46,347 nucleotides of DNA from Bacteroidales bacterium. Its GTDB lineage: Bacteria; Bacteroidota; Bacteroidia; Bacteroidales; Marinilabiliaceae. Shown here piece after piece: positions 34,267-44,304 of this stretch. The notes beneath the pieces were generated by a model. The model saw only the letters and a list, made by a program, of their open reading frames with translations, was not told the origin of the DNA and ran no database searches. The translations under genes and the position numbers were made by a program. The first letter of the stretch is position 1; each line of letters starts with the position of its first letter. The stretch spans positions 1 through 46,347 of the forward strand of contig DUOK01000209.1 of the NCBI GenBank assembly GCA_012838865.1, read 5' to 3'.

Positions 34267-37200
34267 TTATTTACCATGGCATTGCTTGTACTTCTTACCA
34301 CTGCCACAGGGACAGGGTTCATTGCGCCCCACCTTTTTCTCGGTACGAATGGGCTGTACCGGCTGCGGTTTTTGGGGAGCCTGGGGCTCACCCGGCATGG
34401 GGGGGCGACCTGCAGGTGCGCCGGCACCCGGATCGTCTTTTTGCGTACGCAGCGCGCTCAAATCGGGTCGTCTGCGTTGCTCCGCTTCTCTTACCTGACT
34501 GGCATCCCTTATGGGGATGTGCGCCTTGGCCAGGGAAGATACTACCGATTTGTTGTTTTTGTCGATCATCCCTTTGAAAAGGTTGAAAGACTCAAACTTA
34601 TAAATCAACAAGGGGTCTTTCTGCTCATAGGAGGCATTTTGTACCGCCTGTTTCAGATCGTCGAGTTCACGAAGATGCTCTTTCCAGGCCTCGTCAATGG
34701 TAATGAGCATAATGGCCTTTTCAAAAGATTTGGCCAACTCCTTTCCTTCTGTTTCATAGGCCTTTTTAAGATTGGTGGTGATTTGGAAAACCCGATGTCC
34801 ATCGGATATAGGCACCACGATGTTCTGATAGATTTCGGCCTTGGTTTCAAAAACATTTTTCACTACCGGATAGGCCTGACGGGCCATATGCTCAATTTTC
34901 CTGAGGTAGCCCTTCCAAATTTGATCGTGCAGCTGATCGGTCAGTTCCTCTGCTTTACCTTTCATCAGGGCATCCTGATCGAAGGGGCACTCGGCAGAGA
35001 AAATCCGAATCAACTCCATTTTGAAGGTTTCAAAATCGTTGCTCTCCTGAGCGTCTTGTACCAGTCCCTCAATGGTATCGAACATCATATTGGAGATTTC
35101 GACCTGCATGCGCTCTCCGTACAAAGCTCTTCTGCGCTTGGTGTAAATCACCTCACGCTGCGAATTCATTACATCGTCGTACTCCAACAAACGCTTACGA
35201 ATACCGAAGTTGTTCTCTTCTACTTTTTTCTGAGCTCTTTCGATCGACTTGGTAATCATACTGTGCTGAATCATCTCTCCGTCTTCCACGCCCAAGCGAT
35301 CCATATACTTCACCAGTCGGTCCGACCCGAACAAACGCATCAAATCGTCTTCCAGAGAGACAAAGAATTGCGACGAACCGGGGTCGCCCTGGCGACCGGC
35401 ACGTCCGCGCAACTGGCGGTCAACCCGACGCGATTCGTGCCTTTCGGTACCCACAATGGCCAAACCTCCGGCCGCCTTGACTTCGGCCGACAGTTTGATG
35501 TCGGTTCCCCTACCGGCCATGTTGGTGGCAATGGTTACAATACCCTTCTTACCGGCCTCGGCCACAATGTCCGCTTCCCGCTGGTGCAGCTTGGCGTTCA
35601 GGACATTATGCTGAATGCCCCTTAATTTGAGCATGCGGCTGAGCAGCTCGGAGACTTCCACCGAAGTCGTACCCACCAGAACGGGTCGTCCGGCATTCAC
35701 CAGCTCCACAATCTCTTCGATTACCGCATTGTATTTTTCACGCTTGGTTTTATAAACCTTATCGTTCATATCCTTGCGCTGAATGGGACGGTTCGTGGGG
35801 ATGACCACCACATCCAGTTTGTAGATGTTCCAGAGCTCACCGGCTTCGGTCTCCGCAGTACCGGTCATACCGGCCAGTTTGTTGTACATGCGGAAGTAGT
35901 TCTGCAAGGTAATGGTGGCATAGGTCTGCGTAGCTGCTTCTACCTTCACCCTTTCCTTGGCCTCAATGGCCTGGTGCAGACCGTCGGAATAACGCCGGCC
36001 TTCCATGATACGCCCCGTTTGCTCATCTACAATTTTCACCTTGTTGTCCATCACCACATATTCCACATCCTTTTCGAACATGGCGTAGGCCTTCAGCAAC
36101 TGGTTGATGGTATGTACGCGCTCCGACTTAACGGCGTAGCTTTGCATCAGCTCGTCTTTCTTCTGGAGCTTTTCCTCCTCCGAAAGACCTGCTTTTTCGA
36201 GGACCGCGATTTCCGATCCGATATCCGGTAAAACAAAAAACTGAGGATCTTCTGAGTCGCCGGTGATCAAATCAATACCCTTGTCGGTGAGTTCCACCGA
36301 ATTGGTTTTTTCGTCAATTACGAAAAACAGGGGATCGGTGACCACATGCATGTTCTTATTGTTTTCCTGCATGTAGAAATTCTCGGTTTTAAGCATACTG
36401 GCCTTGATGCCCGGCTCGCTTAAAAATTTAATCAAAGGCTTGTTTTTGGGCATGCCCTTAAAAGCACGCAGCAACAGCAAGGCACCTTCCTCCTGCTCCT
36501 TGTTGTCCGAAGAAGCCATTTTTTGTTTGGCATCGGCCAACAAACGTGAAGTCATGGCACGCTGGCTTTCAACCAGGCGCTCCACTTTGGGACGAAGTTC
36601 GGTAAAGAGCTGATCGTCGCCGCGCGGTATGGGACCCGAAATGATCAAAGGTGTACGTGCGTCATCAATCAATACCGAATCCACCTCATCCACGATACCA
36701 AAGTTGTGCTTGCGCTGCACCAAATCATCGGGCGAAACCGCCATGTTGTCGCGCAAATAGTCGAAACCAAATTCATTGTTGGTACCATAGGTGATGTCGG
36801 CCTGGTAGGCTTTACGACGCTCTGCCGAATTGGGCTGATGCTTATCGATGCAATCTACACTCAAACCGTGGAACATGAAGATGGGCCCCATCCACTCTGA
36901 GTCCCGTTTGGCCAGGTAGTCGTTTACGGTAACCACGTGCACACCCCGTCCGGCCAAAGCATTCAGGAATACCGGCAGCGTAGCCACCAATGTTTTACCT
37001 TCACCCGTTGCCATCTCGGCGATTTTTCCCTGGTGCAGGACAACCCCGCCAATCAGCTGCACATCGTAGTGCACCATGTCCCAGGTTATCTCAGTGCCAC
37101 CGGCCAGCCAGCTGTTGGCAAAGCGCGCTTTGTCGCCGTCAATTTCTACAAAATCGGCACGCGCAGCCAGGTCGCGGTCAAACTCGCTGGCGGTTACCTC

Positions 37201-37590
37201 CACCGAACTGTTTTCCTTGAAGCGACGCGCAGTTTCTTTAACAATGGAGAAGGCTTCGGGGAGTATTTCATCCAGGGTTTTCTCAATAAGGTCGGTAATT
37301 TCCTTTTCCAGGCGATCAATTTCTTCATACATCTTCTCCCGTTCATCTACTTCGGGATTTTCATGCTCAATGCTCTGTTTCAAAGCATCAATACGTGCCT
37401 GTTGCTCGGCATAGCCGGCAGCAATTCGCTGTTTAAGCTCCTGGGTGTGCTGACGCAAGCCATCGTTCGAAAGTTTTGAAATTTCAGGATAGGCAGCCTT
37501 AATTCTTTCCAGATAAGGTTGCACTTCCTTCATGTCACGTTTGGACTTATCGCCCAAAAACAGGGCCAGTATGCTATTTACTACACTCAT
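34267..37590 (-). CDS. secA: Preprotein translocase ATPase SecA
   Basis: 1107 aa from the ATG at 37590 ([19 protein letters not shown]); a TTG three codons earlier is not needed. Motor that drives preproteins through SecYEG. The DEAD-motor NBD1 has [20 protein letters not shown] and LIISGP. NBD2 has [10 protein letters not shown] and a [13 protein letters not shown] segment. The C-terminal zinc motif [14 protein letters not shown] binds SecB or membranes. Length is larger than E. coli SecA (901 aa), as in other Bacteroidota. Directly upstream is a small secreted ORF ending in RAGP, a candidate arrest peptide controlling secA. Confidence 0.97.
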   Translation of the reverse strand: MSVVNSILALFLGDKSKRDMKEVQPYLERIKAAYPEISKLSNDGLRQHTQELKQRIAAGYAEQQARIDALKQSIEHENPEVDEREKMYEEIDRLEKEITDLIEKTLDEILPEAFSIVKETARRFKENSSVEVTASEFDRDLAARADFVEIDGDKARFANSWLAGGTEITWDMVHYDVQLIGGVVLHQGKIAEMATGEGKTLVATLPVFLNALAGRGVHVVTVNDYLAKRDSEWMGPIFMFHGLSVDCIDKHQPNSAERRKAYQADITYGTNNEFGFDYLRDNMAVSPDDLVQRKHNFGIVDEVDSVLIDDARTPLIISGPIPRGDDQLFTELRPKVERLVESQRAMTSRLLADAKQKMASSDNKEQEEGALLLLRAFKGMPKNKPLIKFLSEPGIKASMLKTENFYMQENNKNMHVVTDPLFFVIDEKTNSVELTDKGIDLITGDSEDPQFFVLPDIGSEIAVLEKAGLSEEEKLQKKDELMQSYAVKSERVHTINQLLKAYAMFEKDVEYVVMDNKVKIVDEQTGRIMEGRRYSDGLHQAIEAKERVKVEAATQTYATITLQNYFRMYNKLAGMTGTAETEAGELWNIYKLDVVVIPTNRPIQRKDMNDKVYKTKREKYNAVIEEIVELVNAGRPVLVGTTSVEVSELLSRMLKLRGIQHNVLNAKLHQREADIVAEAGKKGIVTIATNMAGRGTDIKLSAEVKAAGGLAIVGTERHESRRVDRQLRGRAGRQGDPGSSQFFVSLEDDLMRLFGSDRLVKYMDRLGVEDGEMIQHSMITKSIERAQKKVEENNFGIRKRLLEYDDVMNSQREVIYTKRRRALYGERMQVEISNMMFDTIEGLVQDAQESNDFETFKMELIRIFSAECPFDQDALMKGKAEELTDQLHDQIWKGYLRKIEHMARQAYPVVKNVFETKAEIYQNIVVPISDGHRVFQITTNLKKAYETEGKELAKSFEKAIMLITIDEAWKEHLRELDDLKQAVQNASYEQKDPLLIYKFESFNLFKGMIDKNNKSVVSSLAKAHIPIRDASQVREAEQRRRPDLSALRTQKDDPGAGAPAGRPPMPGEPQAPQKPQPVQPIRTEKKVGRNEPCPCGSGKKYKQCHGK

Positions 37591-37607
37591 ATTAATCAAG
37601 GTGTTGA

Positions 37608-37628
37608 AAACCGTTGTTTTAACGGTTT
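37608..37628 (-). promoter_or_regulatory. Hairpin in the spacer just before secA
   Basis: On the mRNA, AAACCGTT - AAAAC - AACGGTTT forms a perfect 8-bp stem ending 17 nt before the secA ATG, inside the span an initiating ribosome covers. An additional weak outer pairing TTAAT/ATTAA could extend it to within 4 nt of the start codon. It may control secA translation, as the secM-secA hairpin does in E. coli; a weak terminator is the alternative. Confidence 0.5.
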
Positions 37629-37680
37629 ATTAAAATAAAAAGTATTACAGGGAAATGGCTTCCTCGATAGGGGAAAGACC

Positions 37681-38169
37681 TTAAGCAATAAAGGCAGGAC
37701 CAGCACGGGAGGGACGCACACTCCAGAGTACTGAGCTGGCGTGGCCGGACTCAGGGGCTGCGCACAACAGTGCAGTTTGGCTTGTCCAAAAATCAGATTC
37801 ACCGCCGCCAAGACCAGCATCACAGAGAAGTTGATCAGAAAAATCCTCGTGGGAAGTAAAGGCTGACCCTACAATGAGTGGTGCAGAAGGACAGCAATAC
37901 AGTGCTTCAAGTACATCTTTAAGAGAAGTATCTACAGTGCCAGCTGCCAGGGATCTGTGCTCAAAAACAAAAGAAGTATCCTGAGCAGCCAGTACTCTAA
38001 AGGCCTCCTGGATGTCCTGCACTTTGAGCAAGCAAATTTGCTGACCTCGAAGTCGGGCCGACTTAAATACGCTTGCCTCCTCTTCAGCGCGACCATGTTG
38101 CATGGTAAGCACCATACTGAGTGAAAAACTCAATAGAGTCCAATAAGCCATGTCGGATCGCTGTTTCAT
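37681..38169 (-). CDS. SecM-like secreted leader peptide (candidate translation-arrest peptide)
   Basis: 162 aa, ATG at 38169. An N-terminal signal peptide (MKQRSDMAYWTLLSFSLSM..., cleavage near GRA-EEEA) is followed by a ~130-residue Ala/Ser/Leu-rich body with a weak resemblance to a secretin/STN domain (IQEAFRVLAAQDTSFVFEHRS). The C-terminus is W149-S-V-R-P-S-R155-A-G-P158, then A-F-I-A and stop. E. coli SecM is 170 aa, has a signal peptide, its arrest motif ends in I-R163-A-G-P166 followed by four residues, and sits just upstream of secA. Here the gene is 90 nt upstream of secA on the same strand. Seen: position, signal peptide, RAGP plus four residues. Inferred: arrest. The spacing from the upstream Trp to Arg is 6 here versus 8 in E. 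coli. Confidence 0.75.
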   Translation of the reverse strand: MKQRSDMAYWTLLSFSLSMVLTMQHGRAEEEASVFKSARLRGQQICLLKVQDIQEAFRVLAAQDTSFVFEHRSLAAGTVDTSLKDVLEALYCCPSAPLIVGSAFTSHEDFSDQLLCDAGLGGGESDFWTSQTALLCAAPESGHASSVLWSVRPSRAGPAFIA

Positions 38170-38267
38170 TTGATGTTGATTTGAAAACGTAAAGATGCCA
38201 AAAGATTTTCAAAAACCCGCGCCTCTATGTGCTAAAAAAATTGCAACTTTAGGATTCAAAAAATCAG

Positions 38268-38332
38268 ATGGCGTGCCCCTGAGTGCCGTATTCATCAGCC
38301 ATGACTACCTAGCGGCAAGGGGGACACGCCAT
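38268..38332 (-). terminator. Long stem-loop after the FAD oxidoreductase gene
   Basis: Arms 38268-38288 and 38313-38332 pair as ATGGCGTG/CACGCCAT, CCCCT/AGGGG and TGCCG/CGGCA with small bulges; the loop is 24 nt. On the minus strand a T6 tract follows 4 nt after the stem. It separates the FAD oxidoreductase gene from the SecM-like gene. The large loop is unusual. The rest of 38170-38408 shows no ORF and no clear promoter. Confidence 0.5.
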
Positions 38333-38408
38333 CGTTCTTTTGCCTATATTAACAAGCAGCGCCCCATGTGGTTCAAAAATGACCTGCTTTCCGGGCTGTT
38401 TTTTACAC

Positions 38409-39470
38409 CTATCCACGAAAAAAACGTTGTACCTGCATCGATTTGGGAATGCAAATTTCTCCTTTGTTCCAGCTGCGCACCAGCAAATCGGCACAGTAGG
38501 GTGCCCAAAAAACGCCCCTGGAGCCCATGCCATTGAGCACATAAACCTCTTCTTGTCCAGGCAGCGCCCCCACTACCGGCATGCGGTCACGCACCGCAGG
38601 CCGAACACCCGCACGGTGTTCCACCACCTCAAAACCGACCGTCAGCATAGTGCGCAGTCGCTCTTCCAGCCATTGGCGTCCTGTCACGCTGGGGACAGCA
38701 TCCAGCGTTTCCCGCTTGTAAGTCGCACCAGCCCTAAAGCGGTTTTCGCCCAAAGGCAGTACAAAAAGCTCATCCCGCCAAATAAAATCCTCCGCCAAGC
38801 CAGGGGCAACAAATTCGAGCAATTCGCCCTTGTTCGGCGTCCAAGGCACCCCCTGGAGCCAGGGATTGCTGCGGACTGCTGCCCCCTCACAAAAAACGAT
38901 CTTCCGAGCCTTTAGATGGCCGCCCTTCCACAGCCAGTTGTTGTTTTTTCGGCTTAAATCCTGCGGCTCCACTTTTGCATCAATCAGCCAATTTTTGCTG
39001 CGCAGGCGTGCTCCCGATACCTCCAACCAAGGTGCAACATCCAGGTAGCCCGAACCGCTGTAGCGGCCCCAACCGGCAGACGAACGCAAGCCAGGAAGCT
39101 TTCCGTCCGCTTTAAGCTCGCCCAAAAACACCCCAAAGTCCTTACTTCGCCCCCGCTCCCACTCTAACAACTCTTGTTCATTCAGCAACTTAACGCTGTC
39201 CTTCCAATGTAAAAATTGAAGTCTGTATAAAGCCTCTAAGCGGCCGTATGCTTCATTCAACAATGGCCAGACCTGGGCCACTCCCCGGGCAGCTCTAAGT
39301 TTGCGAAACATCAAGGGGTTGATTAAACCTCCCGCTACTTCCGAAGCACCAGGCTGCGTCGAATCACTGACCACCCTGAAATCCATCCCTGCTTCCTCCA
39401 GACGATGCGCCAGCAACGATCCAGCTAATCCATAGCCCACAATCAAAACTTCCGTTTTCTCCTTTGTCAT
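38409..39470 (-). CDS. FAD-dependent oxidoreductase (DAO family)
   Basis: 353 aa. N-terminal dinucleotide-binding loop GYGLAGS (about 12-18) followed by an acidic-free beta strand, and the C-terminal DAO-family GMGSRGVFWAPYCADLL. The family includes glycine/D-amino acid oxidases and the C-terminal domain of MnmC, which removes carboxymethyl groups in tRNA; here there is no MnmC methyltransferase half. Substrate is unknown. Divergent from trhO-dus, both tRNA-modification genes, so a tRNA-modification role is possible but unproven. Confidence 0.85.
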   Translation of the reverse strand: MTKEKTEVLIVGYGLAGSLLAHRLEEAGMDFRVVSDSTQPGASEVAGGLINPLMFRKLRAARGVAQVWPLLNEAYGRLEALYRLQFLHWKDSVKLLNEQELLEWERGRSKDFGVFLGELKADGKLPGLRSSAGWGRYSGSGYLDVAPWLEVSGARLRSKNWLIDAKVEPQDLSRKNNNWLWKGGHLKARKIVFCEGAAVRSNPWLQGVPWTPNKGELLEFVAPGLAEDFIWRDELFVLPLGENRFRAGATYKRETLDAVPSVTGRQWLEERLRTMLTVGFEVVEHRAGVRPAVRDRMPVVGALPGQEEVYVLNGMGSRGVFWAPYCADLLVRSWNKGEICIPKSMQVQRFFRG

Positions 39471-39511
39471 CTTCCTTTAAGGCGTTTCAGATAAAATTAT
39501 CCTAAAATGCT

Positions 39512-39519
39512 TATCTTTG
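39512..39519 (+). promoter_or_regulatory. trhO-dus promoter -7 box
   Basis: TATCTTTG, a perfect TAnnTTTG, 16 nt before the trhO ATG. The nearest -33-like element is TTTC (39485-39488), 23 nt upstream, so the -33 is weak. The 5' leader would be very short (under 15 nt). Confidence 0.55.
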
Positions 39520-39535
39520 CAAAAAAATAATTCTC

Positions 39536-40521
39536 ATGGCACTTTATAACAAACTCGGACGCCCCCAGCTCCTGGCCCGCTTGCAGGCAGAGGACTTTGA
39601 GCGACGCACCCTGTCGTTTTACCGTTATGTAAACATAGCGGACCCCGATATGTTTCGCGATGCATTGTATCTGGCCCTCGATGCTTTGCGCTGCAACGGC
39701 CGAATCTATGTCGCCCGGGAGGGTATTAACGCCCAGATGAATGTACCCGAGCACCACATCAAGGACTTCCTGCGCTACATGGACTCCGTGCCCGAATTGC
39801 GCGACATGCCGCTCAAATGGGCCATTGAAGATCAGCGTGAATCCTTCCTTAAGCTGATTGTAAGGGTGCGTCCGAAAATTGTGGCCGACGGTCTCAACGA
39901 TGGCGTATTCGATACCACCAATGTAGGCACCCACCTCTCGCCCCTTGAATTTCACGAACTCTCGCAAAAGGAGGACGTATTGGTGGTAGACATGCGCAAT
40001 GCCTACGAAAGCGAAGTCGGTCACTTTGTCAACGCCTGGTGTCCCCCCGCCGACACTTTTCGGGAAGAAATAGAATTGGTGGTCGACAAATTGAAGGAGA
40101 AAAAGGACCAAAAGATTCTCCTGTATTGCACCGGAGGAGTGCGCTGCGAAAAGGCCAGCGCCTGGTTGCGCCACCATGGTTTTAAAGACGTGAACCAACT
40201 GCATGGCGGCATCATTGCCTATGCAGCTGAAATAAAGCAGCGGGGACTGGAACCTCGTTTCATTGGAAAGAATTTTGTGTTTGATGAACGCCTGGGCGAA
40301 CGCATAACGCCCCATGTATTGGGCAAATGCAGCAGCTGTGGTTGTGCCTGCGACACCCACACGAATTGCGCCTGGGACCCCTGTCATGAGCTCATCATAC
40401 TCTGCCCCGCGTGCAGCGATAAGCACCAGGGCTGTTGCAGCAGCGCCTGCAGCGAAAAACTGCAAGCCCACAACAAAGCCGGTAAACCCATGGCCCAAAC
40501 CCCGGAAAGCGTTCCCAGTCT

Positions 40522-40525
<4 letters not shown>
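39536..40525 (+). CDS. trhO: tRNA uridine(34) hydroxylase TrhO (rhodanese-related)
   Basis: 329 aa. Oxygen-dependent hydroxylase that makes 5-hydroxyuridine at wobble position 34 of tRNAs (YceA family). An N-terminal acylphosphatase-like domain (RYVNIADPDMFRDALYLALDAL, GRIYVAREGINAQM) precedes the rhodanese domain with catalytic Cys198 in YCTGGVRCEKA. A cysteine-rich C-terminal tail (CSSCGCACDTHTNCAWDPCHE... CPACSDKHQGCC) is typical of the family and may bind zinc. The stop codon overlaps the dus start by 4 nt (ATGA). Confidence 0.93.
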
Positions 40526-41550
<1,025 letters not shown>

Positions 41551-41561
41551 AACACCCGCAT

Positions 41562-42482
41562 TTACCCTTGTCCGGCTTCCCTGGCCTTGCTTTGGTTGAC
41601 CAAATAAACACCGGCCACCACCAGGAGTATGGCCAGGGCCTTCAGGCCATTGAATACATCGAGCTGCCAAAGCACAGCCACAACCGTTGCCACTATGGGC
41701 TGAACATTGTTGTACATGCTGGCCACAGTAGGCCGCAGGTATTTCTGACCGGTAGGCAACAGCAAGTAGGTCAGCCAGGTACTGCCGAGCACAATAAAAA
41801 TAATGTTCCCGTAGGTCGCTGCAGGAAGGGCACTGTAATCAATCACCGACACCTGCTGCCACGAAAAAGGCAGGTAACAACAGGCAGCGAACAAAAACAT
41901 CCACTTCATAAGGGTAACCGGCGAATAGCGCGAGACCAGTCCCTTAAACAAAACAAAGTACAAGGCGTAACTGAACTGAGCCGCAAAGCAGAGCGTAATC
42001 CCCAAAAGATGCCGGTCGCCCACCACGCCACCGGCATTGAGCTGACTGTTCACAATAATGATGACTGCGCCGGCACCACCTATGGCGATGCCCAGCATCT
42101 TCTTCCAAGTGATGGGCTCTTTCAGGTAGAAAAAGGCAATGAGCATGGTAATCAGCGGCAAGGTGGTGGTAACAATGGAGGCGTTGATGGGACTGGTATG
42201 CGAAATCCCCATCATAAAAACACCCTGATTAAAAACAATGGCGAAAAGGGCGGCTACAAAAAACAACAAGAGATCCTTTCGGGGCACCTTTTCACGCGGC
42301 AGCCACAAGGAGGTCAGCCAAAACACCCCGGCTGCGCCCACCATCCGAAAAGTCACCAGGGCCAGAGCACTCACCTCTCCCATCATGACCGATTTTGACA
42401 TGGGCGACATCAAGCCCCACGCCACATTGGCCGTCAGCATAGCCAAATGGCCCGCCAGCACCTTGTTGCTTCTATAATTCAT
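41562..42482 (-). CDS. EamA/DMT-family transporter
   Basis: 306 aa from the ATG at 42482 (MNYRSNKVLAGHLAMLTANVAWG). An in-frame extension of 82 codons upstream overlaps the rhomboid gene out of frame, is Trp/Arg-rich and not credible. There are about ten hydrophobic segments in two EamA repeats (first around AWGLMSPMSKSVMMGEVSALALV; second around LCFAAQFSYALYFVLFKGL). Members export amino acids, nucleotide sugars or other metabolites; substrate unknown. The start overlaps the rhomboid stop by 11 nt, so the two are translationally coupled. Confidence 0.9.
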   Translation of the reverse strand: MNYRSNKVLAGHLAMLTANVAWGLMSPMSKSVMMGEVSALALVTFRMVGAAGVFWLTSLWLPREKVPRKDLLLFFVAALFAIVFNQGVFMMGISHTSPINASIVTTTLPLITMLIAFFYLKEPITWKKMLGIAIGGAGAVIIIVNSQLNAGGVVGDRHLLGITLCFAAQFSYALYFVLFKGLVSRYSPVTLMKWMFLFAACCYLPFSWQQVSVIDYSALPAATYGNIIFIVLGSTWLTYLLLPTGQKYLRPTVASMYNNVQPIVATVVAVLWQLDVFNGLKALAILLVVAGVYLVNQSKAREAGQG

Positions 42483-43176
42483 TTTCGTTTTTATCCTTTG
42501 TCGTTTTGTCGTCGGCAGGCAGCTTCCAGAAAGCTTCTGCCTCTTCCACTTCTTCCTCCTGTTCCTCTGCAAAGGGCGAAGGCGGCTTTTGGGGCCCTTC
42601 CTTACGAAACACCACTGCTGCTGCCAGTCCCGCCACAAAGCCCCACAAATGGCCCTCCCAGGAGTGCGGAAGACGTGGGGCCAGAGGGAACATGCCCCAG
42701 ACCAGACTGCCGTACCAAAACACCACAATCAGGGCCAGCGCCATCAGCGGAATATGCCGCCTTATAATGCCACTCACAAACAAAAAGGAGGCCAAACCAT
42801 AAACCAGTCCACTGGCCCCAATATGCCATACCTCGCGACCACCAAACCACAACCAAATGCCGGCCAAAAGGTAAATAAGCGGAAAAACGCGGTAAGCAAT
42901 CTCCCTATAAAAATAAAACAGTGCCACGCCCAGTACAAAAAGGGAGCTGATGTTGTTGCCCAGATGTTCCCAACTGCCATGAATAAAAGGCGAAAGCAGA
43001 ATGCCCGGCAAACCCTCCAACGACAAAGGCTTCACCCCCAGGAAAACCAGATCCCAGTCCTCCAGCCAGCTCAGCAGGTGTACCAGAAACATCAGCACCA
43101 CGAGCGTAACCGGCACAAAAAGACTGTGCATCAGGCGCCTTTTTTCAGGTTTTTGATGGGGACCGGCCAACTTCAT
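42472..43176 (-). CDS. Rhomboid-family intramembrane serine protease
   Basis: 234 aa from the ATG at 43176; a TTG eight codons upstream would run into the aldolase stop. Six hydrophobic segments. Catalytic dyad: Ser122 in HIGASGLVYG (GxSG) and His176 in SWEGHLWGF. The oxyanion-loop HGSWEHLGNN is near 66-75. The C-terminal tail (about 195-234) is charged and cytoplasmic. Cleaves membrane proteins inside the bilayer; substrate unknown. Lies 4 nt after threonine aldolase and overlaps the EamA gene: one operon. Confidence 0.92.
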   Translation of the reverse strand: MKLAGPHQKPEKRRLMHSLFVPVTLVVLMFLVHLLSWLEDWDLVFLGVKPLSLEGLPGILLSPFIHGSWEHLGNNISSLFVLGVALFYFYREIAYRVFPLIYLLAGIWLWFGGREVWHIGASGLVYGLASFLFVSGIIRRHIPLMALALIVVFWYGSLVWGMFPLAPRLPHSWEGHLWGFVAGLAAAVVFRKEGPQKPPSPFAEEQEEEVEEAEAFWKLPADDKTTKDKNENEL

Positions 43177-43180
43177 CCTT

Positions 43181-44218
43181 TCAGCCCTTAAGTTCAGCAA
43201 TGCGACGCATTTGCGCTACAAATTCATGAATATCGGCTTCGGTAGTATCGAAGGAAGTCATCCAACGCACCTCCGAACGGTTTTCATCCCACACATAAAA
43301 AAAATAAGCGGCTTGTAAAGGAGCGATCCACTCCTTAGGTATAAGAGCAAAAACAGCATTGGACTCCACCTTCTGGGTAAGTTGCACCTCCTTAATTGCC
43401 CCCACCTCGCGGGCCAGTAATTGGGCCATTTGATTGGCGTGTCGGGCCGACTTGCGCCACAGCTCATTTTTCAGGAAGGCGGTGTACTGGGCCGACAAGA
43501 AGCGCATTTTACTGAACAGTTGGGTGCTTTGCTTGCGAATGTACTTAAGCGGGCCCTGTAGTTCAGGATTAAAGACCAAAACCGCTTCACCAAACATCAA
43601 ACCATTTTTGGTGGCACCCAGCGACAGTACATCTACACCAACCTTTACTGAAATATCGGCCAGGGAGCAATTTAAGGCAGCAGCGGCATTGGACAGACGG
43701 GCCCCGTCCATGTGCACCAACAAGCCCCTTTCGTGGGCATAAGCACATAAAGCACGTAATTCTTCTATGCTGTAAAGGGTCCCCATTTCACTGGCCTGAG
43801 TGAGCGACAGCACACGGGGTTGTACATGGTGTTCAAAGCCAAAGCCATGTAAAACAGGTGCAATCAACTCAGGACTCAGCTTCCCGTCGGGCGTAGGAAC
43901 ATCTATTAATTTGCAACCCGATAGTTTTTCTGGCGCGCCACACTCATCTACATTAATGTGGGCAGTTGCCGCACAAACAACACCTTCGTACGAACGGGCC
44001 ATGGCCTGCAGCGCCACAACATTGGCCCCGGTACCATTGAACACAAAATAACATTGGGTGGCTTCACCAAAAACCCTACGCAAAGCCGCTTCGGCCTCCC
44101 TCGTGTATTCGTCTCCCCCATAAGCTATTGCGTGACCGCTGTTTGCATCGGCTATTGCCTGCATCACTTCAGGTAAAACGCCGGCATTGTTGTCGCTGGC
44201 AAATCCTCTATTCCCCAT
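43181..44218 (-). CDS. Low-specificity L-threonine aldolase
   Basis: 345 aa from the ATG at 44218 (MGNRGFASDNNAGVLPE). An in-frame ATG seven codons upstream abuts the previous terminator stem and is less likely. PLP enzyme cleaving L-threonine or allo-threonine to glycine and acetaldehyde. Landmarks: FASDNNAG at the N-terminus, VHMDGARLSNA, and the PLP lysine Lys204 in SLGATKNGLMFGE. First gene of the aldolase-rhomboid-EamA operon. Confidence 0.9.
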   Translation of the reverse strand: MGNRGFASDNNAGVLPEVMQAIADANSGHAIAYGGDEYTREAEAALRRVFGEATQCYFVFNGTGANVVALQAMARSYEGVVCAATAHINVDECGAPEKLSGCKLIDVPTPDGKLSPELIAPVLHGFGFEHHVQPRVLSLTQASEMGTLYSIEELRALCAYAHERGLLVHMDGARLSNAAAALNCSLADISVKVGVDVLSLGATKNGLMFGEAVLVFNPELQGPLKYIRKQSTQLFSKMRFLSAQYTAFLKNELWRKSARHANQMAQLLAREVGAIKEVQLTQKVESNAVFALIPKEWIAPLQAAYFFYVWDENRSEVRWMTSFDTTEADIHEFVAQMRRIAELKG

Positions 44219-44239
44219 AATACAAAGGCTTTTATACAT

Positions 44240-44267
44240 AAAAGCACCCCGGAGATGGGGCGCTTTT
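44240..44267 (-). terminator. Terminator after the UspA-type gene
   Basis: Stem AAAAGCACCCC / GGGGCGCTTTT with one A-C mismatch and a 6-nt loop, followed on the minus strand by T's. It lies 37 nt after the stop of the universal-stress gene and just before the aldolase start. Confidence 0.75.
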
Positions 44268-44304
44268 ACAAAGATAACATTTCCACCAGAAAGGAAAAAC
44301 AGCC

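Noticed and set aside
37681-38169. SecM-like ORF as a truncated STN/secretin-domain gene
   Set aside because: A stretch resembles an STN domain, but no receptor follows, the length and start are intact, and the RAGP end and position before secA are better explained by an arrest peptide. The STN resemblance is weak.
42483-42728. 82-residue N-terminal extension of the EamA transporter
   Set aside because: It is Trp/Arg-rich and is the out-of-frame reading of the rhomboid C-terminus; the ATG at 42482 begins a normal EamA protein.
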